NCBI GenBank assembly: GCA_022414725.1
Contig: CM039465.1
Coordinates: 37,705,390-37,769,389, forward strand
DNA from: Microglena sp. YARC
Lineage: Eukaryota > Chlorophyta > Chlorophyceae > Chlamydomonadales > Chlamydomonadaceae
Reading direction: 5' to 3'
Length of the DNA: 64,000 bases
Below are positions 41,501 to 49,931 of the stretch, one piece after another. Within the stretch, counting starts at the first letter, position 1. The number at the start of each line of letters is the position of its first letter. The notes below the pieces were generated by a model. The model was not told the DNA's origin. It saw only the letters and a list, made by a program, of their open reading frames with translations, and ran no database searches. The position numbers and the translations under genes are program-made.

Positions 41501-44500
41501 CTGTTGGTTGAAATATCAGGCCCTCCAGCAGCTCCTGTCGTGGGAGAGCTGTTGGGTGAAAGATCAGTCCCTGCAGCAGCTTCCGTTGTGAGAGAGCTAT
41601 TGGTTGAAATATCAGGCCCTCCAAGACCATGGGTTGTGGGAGACCTGTTGGGTGAAAGATCAGGCCCTGCAGCAGCTCCGGTTGTGAGAGAGCTGTTGGA
41701 CGAAAGATCAGGCCCTCCAGCAGATCGGTGTACAGGCCCGTCCATGTTCAAGTCTGAAACAGGCACGTCCATGTTCAAGGCCGTAACAGGTACGTCCAAG
41801 CTTGAGACTGGTAGAGTTACGTCAAAATTAGATACTGAAACAGGAACGTCCACGTTAGAGACTGGAACAGGTACATCCATGTTAGAAACTGTAGCAGGTG
41901 CGTCCATGTTTGAGACTGGTAGAGGTACGTCCATGTTCGCACAACTAGATCTGCTTGTGGATTTATTCGCACGCTTGGCCTTGGCCTTGGACTTGGCACA
42001 CTTAGACTCGGCCTTGGACTTGGCATGTTTGGGCTTGGCCTTAGCGCCCTTGGACTTTGCACGCTTGGCCTGTGGCTCATCACACACGAGGTCCTCTGCC
42101 CTAGTTGCGATCACAACAGCTGCCTCCATGCTGCTGCGCCTGTAGCTATCGGGGGACTCACTAGCCGGTTTGGTACGTTGCTCATTCGACTTGTGCTGCT
42201 CTGCCCCAGGTGCAATCACAACAGCTGCCTCCATGCTGCTGCGCCTGTAGCTAACAGGGGACTTGCTAGCCAGTTTGGTCTGTCGCCCATAAGACTCGTG
42301 CTCCTCTGGCCCAGTGACAATCACAACAGACCCGTCCATGTTTGAAACTGTACCAGGCACCAGGCCAGCATCGCCCTTTGAAGCACTGCCGGTGAATGGA
42401 GAGGGTAGGTGATATACACAAGAGCCAGCCCCCGCATTGGCGGTGGCAACCAAACCAGCATCGCCGTTAGAAGCGCTGCCGGTGAATGGAGAGGGTAGAT
42501 CAGGTACATTGGAGCCAGCCCCCGCATTGGCAGTGGCAACCAAACCAGCATCGCCCTTTGAAGCACTGCTGGTGAGTGGAGAGGGTAGATCAGGTACGTT
42601 AGAGCCAGCCCCCGCATTGGCGGTGGCAACCAAGCCAGCATCGCCCTTAGAAGCACTGCTGGTGAATGGAGAGGGTAGGTGATATACACAAGAGCCAGCC
42701 CCCGCATTGGCGGTGGCAACCAAACCAGCATCGCCGTTAGAAGCGCTGCCGGTGAATGGAGAGGGTAGATCAGGTACATTGGAGCCAGCCCCCGCATTGG
42801 CAGTGGCAACCAAACCAGCATCGCCCTTTGAAGCACTGCTGGTGAGTGGAGAGGGTAGATCAGGTACGTTAGAGCCAGCCCCCGCATTGGCGGTGGCAAC
42901 CAAGCCAGCATCGCCCTTAAAAACACTACTGGTGAATGGAGAGGGTAGGTGATATACACAAGAGCCAGCCCCCGCATTGGCAGTGGCAACCAAACCAGCA
43001 TCGCCCTTTGAAGCACTGCTGGTGAGTGGAGAGGGTAGATCAGGTACGTTAGAGCCAGCCCCCGCATTGGCAGTGGCAACCAAGCCAGCATCCCCCTTAG
43101 AAGCACTGCTGGTGAATGGAGAGGGTGAATGATATATACTAGAGCTAGCCCCCGCATTGGCGGTGGCAACCAAGCCAGCATCGCCTTTTGAAGCACTGCT
43201 GGTGAGTGGAGAGGGTAGATCAGGTACGTTAGAGCCAGCCCCCGCATTGGCGGTAGCAGCCAACATGGACTGGCTCCCGGCAGTGTTATTGGCAGCAGTG
43301 CTGATGGCAAGCACTGCAGCGCAGTCCTCATCATCCGCGCCCAATGCACAAATACGTGAGCCAGCACTCGCGTCCACACTCAGGTGCTTTGAAACAGTGT
43401 CAGCTTCATAGCTCAGCTGCTTTGAAACAGCATCATCACTTGGCCGCTTTGAGACAGTATCAGCCTGCACACTCAGCTGCTTTGGAACAGTATCAGTTCC
43501 ATAGCTCAATCGCTTTGAGATAGTATCAGCATCATCACTTGGCTGCTTTGAATCAGTCTCAGCTTGATAGCTCAGCTGGTTTGAGACAGTATCAGCCTGC
43601 ACACTCAGCTGCTTTGAACCAGTATCAGCTCCGTAGCTTAGCCGCTTTGAGATAGTTTCTGCATCACCACTTGGCCGGTTTAAGACAGTTTCAGCTTTAT
43701 AGCTCCGCTGCTTTAAAACGGCACCAGCCTGCAGACTCAGCGGCTTTGGAACAGTATCAGCTCCATAGCTCAGACACTTTGAGATAGTATCAGCATCACC
43801 ACTTGGCTGGTTTGAGAAAGTATCAGCTTTATAGCACCACTGCTTTAAGACGGCATCAGCCTGCACACTCAGCTGCTTCGGACCAGCATCAGCCTCCAAA
43901 CTCCCCCTCTTTGAGTTTGACAGAGTCAAGACGATACTCGAGACCAGGCTTGTTGTAGGTGGGAATCGTCCCTTGCTAGCAGGAGAGGGAGGATTCGACG
44001 CAGATTCCAGACTCTGGATTAGGGAAGCTACCAAGCTCCTGGAGCCACTGCCACTACTCCTACTGCTTCCACCACTACTACGACTAGCATAGCTGCGACC
44101 AACAGCTGGTCCCTGCTCTGTTGAGTCAAGGATTAGGGAAGTTACCAAGGCCTTGGAACTACCCTCACTGCCACTACCCCTGCTGCTTCCACCACTACTA
44201 CGAGCAACATAGCTACTACCAACAGCTGGGCCCTGCTCTGTTGAGTCAAGGATTAGGGGAGTTACCAAGGCCTTGGAACTACCCTCATTGCCACTACCCC
44301 TGCTGCTTCCACCACTACTACGAGCAACATAGGTACTACCAACAGCTGGGCCCTGCTCTAATGTGGCCAGGCTCACACGAGGGCTTGGTTGACGACCCCC
44401 ATGCACTTGACCAATGGTGTAGCACGGTGTCACAGGCTCAACGGTAATATGCGTGGGTGTGGGATTAGTGGTGGTGGGTGGGTGGGTGGCCTGGTCCCCC

Positions 44501-46317
44501 TCCTTGGCTTCAGAAATGGTGAGAGCCTCCTCTTCCCCTAGGGGCTGTTTGTCTCCAAACAGGACAAGACAGACCTCACCACCAGCCTCCTCGCTGCTTC
44601 TAGCCTCAGAAGCACATGCTGGTGTCTTGGCGTGAGCTGAGATGACCAAGTCACCCCCCTCACTGCTTCTAGCCTTCGAAGCACGTGCTGGTGTCTTGGT
44701 GTGAGCTGAGATGACCAAGTCAACCCCCTCACTGCTTCTAGCCTTGGAAGCACGTGCTGGTGTCTTGGCGTGAGCTGAGATGACCAAGTCAATCCCCTCA
44801 CTGCGTCTAGCCATGGAAGTACTTGCTGGTGTCGTGTCCTGAGCTGAGCTGATGAGCTGGCACGTGTCTAAGCTGACCTCGTCACCATAAGTTCCCCTTG
44901 ACTCCGTCAAGCCCCGGGCACATTTAGAGTCCAGTAGGGCACCAGGAAAAATGAAATCATCATCATCATCCTCCTCCTCCTCACAGCCCGGGTCCTCAGA
45001 CTCCGCTGCGGATCTAGTCACTTGAGCCTCCTTCTCAGACCTGCCCCCGGGGGGGGCTGGGCCTCCCTGGGCCACCTTCCCAAGTTCATCACCCGCTGCA
45101 GACCTGGTCACATGAGCCTCCTCCTTAGGCTTTCCCTCAGGCAGAGCTAGGCCCCCCTGGGCCACCTCCCCAAGTTCATCCTGTAAAAGCTCTGAGGTCA
45201 TGGTGTCGACGACCTCATCATTAGTGAGTGGTGCGTGCACCCCCTTGGCTTCAGTAGCTACCTCGTTGACAGCACTCTTGTGCAGGCGCTTGGAGGGGGG
45301 CTGGTTGTCACTCAATCGCGAGCAGACCTCATCATCAACGTCGTCACAAGTGACAGCCCCGTGCATCGCTTCGTCAGACATGCAGACGCTGGTTGCGTGG
45401 GACTCCCGAATTATTGAGCTCAGGCAGACGTCCAGGTTCCTCATAGGGACAGTGTCACCGACATCCCATGTCCTCCTGGCCCTCTTGTGAACCGGGGAGC
45501 TCTCAGATTGGAGTGGCCCTGCCCAGGAAGCGTACGCCGGGGAACGCGCAAGGGCAGACAGCTCATGCACATCATGGCAGTGCACAGGCCTGTGGCCCAG
45601 GCCCCAAGGCTGAGCCTGTGGGAGATCGCCCAAGCCTGAGCCTGGGGGAGGCATGTGGCCTGGCCCTGAGGGAGGCCTGTGGCCTGGGCCTGAGGGAGGC
45701 CCAGGCCACATGCCCGAGCCTGAACCTGATTGAAGCCCAGGCCACATGCCTGATCCAGAGGGAGGCCGCCCTTCACTCTTGGCTGAATGCCGTGTACCAC
45801 AAGCTGCCATGGCGCCTGTGGTGGTGACAGGGCCCCAAAAGCTACCGGGCTGGACCTTCGGCAAGATGTCTGCACCGCCAGTGGCCGTGGCACACCCCTC
45901 CATGGCTGCGTCCAAAGCACGGGTGACCGACGTCTGCTGGGGATCAGGGAGGGAGCCCAGGGATGAGTGGCGGAGCACAGAATCGGAGCCAGCATATGAG
46001 GCGCGGTGCACGAGTACATCAGAGGGAGCTAGGGAACCCCCTCGCCTGTAACCGGAATCAGAAGCTCTGTGGTAAGCATGCCTGGGAGCTGAACCAGAAG
46101 CTGAGGTCCGCATACTTTGTGCCAAGGAGAGATGCCCTGGGCTCCAGACCCAGCTATGGACGCTGCCCAGCAAGACGATGTCGTTTGCTGAGAGTCGGCC
46201 GCCTTCTGAGCCCATCATGTCCACTACTATGGAAGGAGGCTTGAGTAGGCAGCTGTCTCTGGAGGAGTTGGTGGACGAGGCGCAGCTGCCACGCACCGCA
46301 GGGGTAGCTGCCTGCAT
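38587..46317 (-). CDS. Giant tandem-repeat protein (2576-codon open frame)
   Basis: Not recognised as a known family. The frame is Ser/Ala/Thr/Asp-rich and built from successive tandem arrays: SAHAKTPARASKARSSEG-type units (residues about 490-580), EQGPAVGSSYVARSSGGS units (650-770), 14-residue KQLSVQADTVS units (800-980), ten 30-residue units ending SASKGDAGL (1020-1320), a Lys/Ala-rich basic stretch (AKSKAKAKRANKS, 1415-1460, possible nuclear signal), 10-residue SNMDVPVPV units (1460-1520), PDLSPNSSPTT units (1530-1690), FHDYPAAADFCDP units (2090-2160), DCTATELSHS units (2365-2425) and an acidic end (EEEELTRGKKEL). There is no signal peptide or membrane segment. The first ATG lies in an ATGCAG splice acceptor and the terminal TAA lies in a GTAAGT donor (38585-38590), so both ends are probably spliced. 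Confidence 0.6.
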   Translation of the reverse strand: MQAATPAVRGSCASSTNSSRDSCLLKPPSIVVDMMGSEGGRLSANDIVLLGSVHSWVWSPGHLSLAQSMRTSASGSAPRHAYHRASDSGYRRGGSLAPSDVLVHRASYAGSDSVLRHSSLGSLPDPQQTSVTRALDAAMEGCATATGGADILPKVQPGSFWGPVTTTGAMAACGTRHSAKSEGRPPSGSGMWPGLQSGSGSGMWPGPPSGPGHRPPSGPGHMPPPGSGLGDLPQAQPWGLGHRPVHCHDVHELSALARSPAYASWAGPLQSESSPVHKRARRTWDVGDTVPMRNLDVCLSSIIRESHATSVCMSDEAMHGAVTCDDVDDEVCSRLSDNQPPSKRLHKSAVNEVATEAKGVHAPLTNDEVVDTMTSELLQDELGEVAQGGLALPEGKPKEEAHVTRSAAGDELGKVAQGGPAPPGGRSEKEAQVTRSAAESEDPGCEEEEDDDDDFIFPGALLDSKCARGLTESRGTYGDEVSLDTCQLISSAQDTTPASTSMARRSEGIDLVISAHAKTPARASKARSSEGVDLVISAHTKTPARASKARSSEGGDLVISAHAKTPACASEARSSEEAGGEVCLVLFGDKQPLGEEEALTISEAKEGDQATHPPTTTNPTPTHITVEPVTPCYTIGQVHGGRQPSPRVSLATLEQGPAVGSTYVARSSGGSSRGSGNEGSSKALVTPLILDSTEQGPAVGSSYVARSSGGSSRGSGSEGSSKALVTSLILDSTEQGPAVGRSYASRSSGGSSRSSGSGSRSLVASLIQSLESASNPPSPASKGRFPPTTSLVSSIVLTLSNSKRGSLEADAGPKQLSVQADAVLKQWCYKADTFSNQPSGDADTISKCLSYGADTVPKPLSLQAGAVLKQRSYKAETVLNRPSGDAETISKRLSYGADTGSKQLSVQADTVSNQLSYQAETDSKQPSDDADTISKRLSYGTDTVPKQLSVQADTVSKRPSDDAVSKQLSYEADTVSKHLSVDASAGSRICALGADDEDCAAVLAISTAANNTAGSQSMLAATANAGAGSNVPDLPSPLTSSASKGDAGLVATANAGASSSIYHSPSPFTSSASKGDAGLVATANAGAGSNVPDLPSPLTSSASKGDAGLVATANAGAGSCVYHLPSPFTSSVFKGDAGLVATANAGAGSNVPDLPSPLTSSASKGDAGLVATANAGAGSNVPDLPSPFTGSASNGDAGLVATANAGAGSCVYHLPSPFTSSASKGDAGLVATANAGAGSNVPDLPSPLTSSASKGDAGLVATANAGAGSNVPDLPSPFTGSASNGDAGLVATANAGAGSCVYHLPSPFTGSASKGDAGLVPGTVSNMDGSVVIVTGPEEHESYGRQTKLASKSPVSYRRSSMEAAVVIAPGAEQHKSNEQRTKPASESPDSYRRSSMEAAVVIATRAEDLVCDEPQAKRAKSKGAKAKPKHAKSKAESKCAKSKAKAKRANKSTSRSSCANMDVPLPVSNMDAPATVSNMDVPVPVSNVDVPVSVSNFDVTLPVSSLDVPVTALNMDVPVSDLNMDGPVHRSAGGPDLSSNSSLTTGAAAGPDLSPNRSPTTHGLGGPDISTNSSLTTEAAAGTDLSPNSSPTTGAAGGPDISTNSSLTTEAAGGTDLSPNSSPTTGAAGGPDLSTNSDPTAQGAGEPCISPITSPTAQGAGGPDLSPNSSPTTQAAGGHDLSPDTCPPLLISCMHDLQTTLGSAARQSKPGRTPMGSPEHLSKRQALDGSTCGMPAQESVESVGVRQVTHRNAADFKRGLQDNLSQRLEMVRGAYVGAIGKAFQSANDSSTPTKLPQGDIHKAFQSVGDSPTHSKLPSHQYTSHCSPDHPKAFGSVTLDSMPTGNTDADLPPVTKLTWLKGFTSVDHRSITENIPSALETSNTDADLAQPGESPPTDADLVWLSRVQTLGLTNLPRTFGISAPGRLKSRLQPGESPITCVDTGVAGGALVAPGQGSNALSETGEVCGALGAPRQGSNALSPPHSVLAASPTQAGDASLGECFALRQEMLPPRARHAPAPSPFTHAVSRRHVKKVCKTLGISVRAPIAAHTGTLDRYGEASCLDGANHTCAGVLDPSGDPGPVEEACHVDHSAATGLTDYPGAADFCDPAAADILDYPGAANFHDPSAANFHDYPAAADFCDPVAADFHDNLGAAGHCDHPDSPGASDPPHQQAATEVVPPSLAKTTGAKSTSPDPAGAVSAGAGGNPTPSGFASLRSSGASAVSLRASASSGWASARSNFTAASSMSAALSRGSAPPPASSVCWATPASDWTGSDRSSPQQQLTLPSPDQANALDPGPPLMSMLSPRLLPAGQPAGTATETAAKARRHLDITALSLSLSNLPELGTSKGQSKETDLTQHSNSNELGHIAYGATEFCRTHCTATELSHSDCTATEFCRTDCTAAELSHSDCTPAEPSHPSCALSVSEASTGMNAGGSTGPSALSHPSMYPPPASYPSVCSHPLTDGWLWMADSDSEPEQEVQGADDDADDKEELAAVEEEELTRGKKELMKAAEEEKGELAWGRQETAEGSRAREPRVAGSGCTAYSFIGSDFGSDEFMSSSKVLDYLSLPLAPPW
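42361..43260 (-). repeat. Coding 90-bp repeat, ten copies, with 270-bp higher-order unit
   Basis: Each unit encodes 30 residues ending in GDAGL. Three variants (NVPDLPSPLTSS, NVPDLPSPFTGS, CVYHLPSPFT) recur as a fixed trio, so 42430-42700 and 42700-42970 are near-identical 270-bp blocks. All lengths are multiples of three. Confidence 0.9.
44885..44972 (-). repeat. 85-bp dispersed block inside the giant gene
   Basis: Encodes DDDFIFPGALLDSKC and GLTESRGTYG within the large frame. Non-coding relatives at 36386-36476 and 37337-37420 show that it belongs to a small dispersed family. Confidence 0.7.
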
Positions 46318-47260
46318 GAGGAGAAATAAGAAATTGTTGAGGAGGCTTGAGTAAGAAGCTGTCTCTGGAGGAGCTGGTGGACAAGGCGCAGCTGCCTTAT
46401 ACCACTGGGGTAGCTGCCTTGTAGTGCAGGGGTAGCTACCTTGTACCGTAGGGGTAGTTGCCTGCGAGACAGAAATTGTTTATTGCTGAGGAGGCTTGGG
46501 TAAGAAGCTGTCTCTGGAGGAGCTGGTGGACAAGGCGCAGCTGCCTTGTACCACTAGGGTAGCTGCCTGCATGACAGAAATAGGAAATTGCTGAGGAGGC
46601 TTGAGTAAGAAGGTGTCTCAGGAGGAGCTGGTGGATAAGGCGCAGCTGCCTTGTACCGCTGGGTAGCTGCCATGCACCGCATGGGAAGTTGCCTGCAAGA
46701 CAGAAAAGGGAAATTGCTGAGGAGGCTTGAGTAAGAAGCTGTCTCTGGAGGAGCTTGTGGACGAGGTGCAGCTACCCTGTACCGCTGGGGTAGCTGCCTT
46801 GTACAGCTGGGGTAGCTGCCTTGTAGTGCAGGGGTAGTTGTCTGCTTGACAGAAATGGGAAATTGTTGAGGAGGCTTGAGTAAGAAGCTTTCTCTGGAGG
46901 TGGTGGTAGACAAGGCGCAGCTGCCTTGTACCGCTTGAGTATCTGCCTTGTTCGGCAGGGGTATCTGCCTTGTACAGCTGGGGTAGCTGCCTTGTAGTGC
47001 AGGAGTAGTTGCCTGCAATACAGAAATTGGTTATTGTTGAGGAGGCTTGAGTAAGAAGCTTTCTCTTGAGGTGGTGGACGAGACGCAGCTGCCTTGTACA
47101 GCTGGGGTAGCTGCCTTGTACCACTAGGGTAGTTGCCTGCAAGACAGAAATGGGGAATTGTTGAGGAGGCTTGAGCAAGAAGCATTCTCTGGAGGAGCTG
47201 GTGGACGAGGCACAGCTGCCTTGTAGCGCAGGGATAGTTGCCTGCATGACGGACATGGAA
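46312..47260 (-). repeat. Tandem exon-like array upstream of the giant frame
   Basis: Six or so copies of a unit of about 130-190 bp. On the minus strand each contains a pyrimidine-rich acceptor (CAATTTC..TTTCTGTCWTGCAG) followed by GCAACTACCCCTGC, GTACAAGGCAGCTGC and CTCCTCCAGAGACAGCTTC. The last copy leads into the giant frame. Open frames extend across several units in shifting phases. I read it as repeated duplication of the exon start with its 3' splice site. Confidence 0.65.
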
Positions 47261-47351
47261 AATGAAAAATGTCACGCCTTGTCAAGTGGGCCTGAAGTTG
47301 AAGGAGCCTAGCAAAATTCGTGAACCTATCAACGGGTTCAAACCCCCGACC

Positions 47352-47560
47352 TGTCAGTCAAGGCTGGCACTACTGTACCAACCAAGCCTGGCATGTCAGT
47401 CAAAGCTGGCACTACTGTACCAACCAAGCCCGGCATGTCAGTCAAAGCTGGCACTACAGTACCAAACCAAGCCTGGCATGTCAGTCGAAGCTGGCTCTAC
47501 TGTACCAACCAAGCTCGGCACCACAGTGCCAAACCAAACCTGAGCTCATCTTACCTGCAA
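47352..47560. repeat. 40-bp tandem repeat, about 4.5 copies
   Basis: The unit contains GGCATGTCAGTCAAAGCTGG and ACTACTGTACCAACCAAGCC. On the minus strand it lies in the intron that starts with GTAAGA at 47555. Confidence 0.8.
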
Positions 47561-47677
47561 GACCTGGACAAGTCGTAAAACTATCTAATCCGCTTAGTGT
47601 ACTCCCTGGTTGCCGTGGGTGCCGCACGGAGGGACTTGGAAGTGGAAGACGGTGAGCAGCCCAGAGTTGGCTGAAAA
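47556..47677 (-). CDS. Probable internal exon of the giant gene (122 bp)
   Basis: Bounded by a TGGTTTTTCAG acceptor (upper side) and a canonical CAG/GTAAGA donor. One frame is open throughout (HRLPLPSPSVRHPRQPGS, then LDSFTTCPGLA). Its first nine bases, CCAACTCTG, and its last seven, CTTGCAG, are those of the mini-exon repeated at 47772-48247, so it looks like the parent exon. It is a partial CDS; the connection to flanking exons is inferred. Confidence 0.4.
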
Positions 47678-47771
47678 ACCATGTACCAATCACCACCACT
47701 ACCACCAATTTCCACCACCAATCACCACCACCAACACACACACACCACCACACACACCTACTCATCCCCCA

Positions 47772-48247
47772 CTCAAATTCAAAATTACCTGCAAGACAGC
47801 TCCCTTCTGATCAGAGTTGGCTGAAAAACCATGTAACAACTCAAATTCAAAATTACCTGCAAGACAGCTCCCTTCTGATCAGAGTTGGCTGAAAACCCAT
47901 GTAACAACTCAAATTCAAAATTACCTGCAAGACAGCTCCCTTCTGATCAGAGTTGGCTGAAAAACCATGTAACAACTCAAATTCAAAATTACCTGCAAGA
48001 CAGCTCCCTTCTGATCAGAGTTGGCTGAAAAACCATGTAACAACTCAAATTCAAAATTACCTGCAAGACAGCTCCCTTCTGATCAGAGTTGGCTGAAAAC
48101 CCATGTAACAACTCAAATTCAAAATTACCTGCAAGACAGCTCCCTTCTGATCAGAGTTGGCTGAAAAACCATGTAACAACTCAAATTCAAAATTACCTGC
48201 AAGACAGCTCCCTCCTGATCAGGAGGCGAGAGCATGGCCGACCTCCA
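47772..48247 (-). repeat. 68-bp tandem array with splice sites in every unit (7 copies)
   Basis: Units start at 47772, 47840, 47908, 47976, 48044, 48112 and 48180 and are almost identical. On the minus strand each is a 32-bp segment (CCAACTCTGATCAGAAGG .. GTCTTGCAG) followed by GTAATTTTGAATTTGAG .. ATGGTTTTTCAG, 36 bp, with donor- and acceptor-like ends. A 36-nt intron is unusually short, and 32 nt is not a multiple of three: joining consecutive segments meets a TGA by the third at the latest. So either units are skipped in splicing or the array is an intronic by-product of exon duplication. Confidence 0.8.
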
Positions 48248-48320
48248 ACGCACGGGGTCGATGATCGGTGCACCAGCCGAGTGCAACCCACTACCCCTTC
48301 CCCCCCCCCCCCCCCCCCTA

Positions 48321-49931
48321 TCAACCCCTCCCCCCCCACACACCACCGTCACCACCACTCACCGCCACGCTCATATCAATGCTTCCACGAAGGGGCCCAA
48401 CCTTTGATGACGATCCTTGACCCATCGAGTTTGATTGGTTGAAGACAGACGACTGATGTATTGTTTGCTCTGGAGACGAGAGCATGGCCGAGCTCCAACG
48501 TACGGGGTCGATGATTGGTGCACCAGCCGAGGACCACGGGCGTGGGCAGACAAGGTGGCTGCTGCTGATGCTGCTCACCCCAGAGGCATAGCTCAACTGG
48601 ACAGCCAGACTGGGAGGCATGGGCAGAGTGGGGCTTGCACCATGGTCGCAGGCGCCATCCATTACCATAACTTGGAGGAGGCCGTCCCCCTGGGAGGCGT
48701 CAACAGATGCCGGGGTCCTCATACACCCTGTTGGCGTCTCACCCTGGTCGCAAGCGCCATCCATAACCATAACTTGTAGCAGGCCGTCCCCCTGGAAAGC
48801 GTCAACAGATGTCGGGGTCCTCATACACCCTGTTGGCGTGTCACCCCCATAGCAAGCGACAGGGTCAGTGACTTGTAGGAGGCCGCGTCCCTGGGAGGTA
48901 TCAATACATGTCAGGGTTCCCCAACACTCTGTCGGCGTCTCATCCCCATGCGAAGCTACAGGGGCAATTACTTGTTGGAGGCCGCCCCCCTCCGAGGCGT
49001 CACTAGATGCCGGGTTCCTCATACACCCTGTTGGCGTCTCCCCCCCATAGCAAGCGACAGGGTCAATGACTTGCAAGGGGCCGCCCCCCTGGGAGGTATC
49101 AATACATGCCAGGGTTCCCCAACACTCAGTCGGCGTCGCAACCCCATGACAAGCGACAGGGGCAATGGTAATTAGAGGCAGTGGCGCTGATTGGATGCAA
49201 GGGAGGCAGTGCTGGGGGGAGGGGAGGCAGCAGTGTTGATCGGGTGCAATGGGTGCAATGGCAACAGAAGCCTGACTTCCACGCAGAGTGCGATCCACTT
49301 CGGCAGTCGGCTTGGCTTGTTGATGAGCTGGCCTAGCAGGCACCATGCAGCCAGTTGACTTGGCTTGAAGCGAGCCCTCCATGCTGTCACGTGGATCCTC
49401 GCTCTGATCTACGTAGGCGCTGAGATCAGAAACCTGGGTTCCTTGCTGAGGAAGATTCTCACCTGGATGTGGGCTTTGATCTGCGAAGTAGCAATCACCC
49501 CCCTCAGAATAGGTAGCCACATTCTGATTCCCCGGAGCCCTGAAGCCTAACTCTTCTCCATGATCAGGGCTCAGGTCTTTGTAACGTCGGTTCCTATCAA
49601 ACCCAGGGGTTGGGGTGAGAACACGGACAGTGCAACCAGTAGAGGGGGGGATGCTGCTGAAGGGTGTGCCATGCTGACTGGAAGTTAAGGCATCACTTCC
49701 TCTGGGGGACTGCTGGGAGTAGCCCCCTTGGGGTGTCTGAGATGAGAAGGGCAGGTGGGGCTTGGGGGCAGCTAGCTCATGATCTGCATGACCTGTCTGG
49801 TGAAGCTTGGAGCCAGCTGGCTCATGCACGTCAGTACCACCTGGCAGCTGCACTACTGCGCCTGGAGTTGATCTAGGACCAGGAAGTGTACTGCTCTTGT
49901 TTGGGTGTACTGCTCTCAGAGGGTTGGTCAT
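48321..49931 (-). CDS. Upstream large exon of the repeat gene (536-codon frame)
   Basis: The frame opens MTNPLRAVHPNKSS (ATG at 49931). It is Pro/Ser/Thr/Gly-rich with a low-complexity N-terminal half (GSKLHQTGHADHELAAPKPH). At 49180-48650 there are about seven 33-35-residue repeats with VACYGGETPTGCMR .. SQGGGLLQVI. Near the end, SAGAPIIDPVRWSSAMLSSP is encoded at 48545-48485 and a diverged copy (PVRWRSAMLSPPDQEGAVLQ, then GTAATT) at 48290-48200, so this exon end was also duplicated. It is not a known family. The orientation and the shared splice-unit style suggest it is the 5' part of the same gene as the giant frame, but a separate gene is possible. Confidence 0.5.
   Translation of the reverse strand: MTNPLRAVHPNKSSTLPGPRSTPGAVVQLPGGTDVHEPAGSKLHQTGHADHELAAPKPHLPFSSQTPQGGYSQQSPRGSDALTSSQHGTPFSSIPPSTGCTVRVLTPTPGFDRNRRYKDLSPDHGEELGFRAPGNQNVATYSEGGDCYFADQSPHPGENLPQQGTQVSDLSAYVDQSEDPRDSMEGSLQAKSTGCMVPARPAHQQAKPTAEVDRTLRGSQASVAIAPIAPDQHCCLPSPQHCLPCIQSAPLPLITIAPVACHGVATPTECWGTLACIDTSQGGGPLQVIDPVACYGGETPTGCMRNPASSDASEGGGLQQVIAPVASHGDETPTECWGTLTCIDTSQGRGLLQVTDPVACYGGDTPTGCMRTPTSVDAFQGDGLLQVMVMDGACDQGETPTGCMRTPASVDASQGDGLLQVMVMDGACDHGASPTLPMPPSLAVQLSYASGVSSISSSHLVCPRPWSSAGAPIIDPVRWSSAMLSSPEQTIHQSSVFNQSNSMGQGSSSKVGPLRGSIDMSVAVSGGDGGVWGGRG

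Noticed and set aside
42321..43379. Minus-strand frame of 352 codons
   Set aside because: It overlaps the 2576-codon frame in another phase and is open only because the 90-bp repeat is a multiple of three.
47300..47360. tRNA T-arm-like GGGTTCAAACCCCC
   Set aside because: Only a short palindromic match; no other tRNA arms at the right spacing.
47772..48247. Regular 68-bp array resembling a CRISPR array
   Set aside because: The units are identical throughout, with no variable spacers, and the region is eukaryotic with splice sites in each unit.
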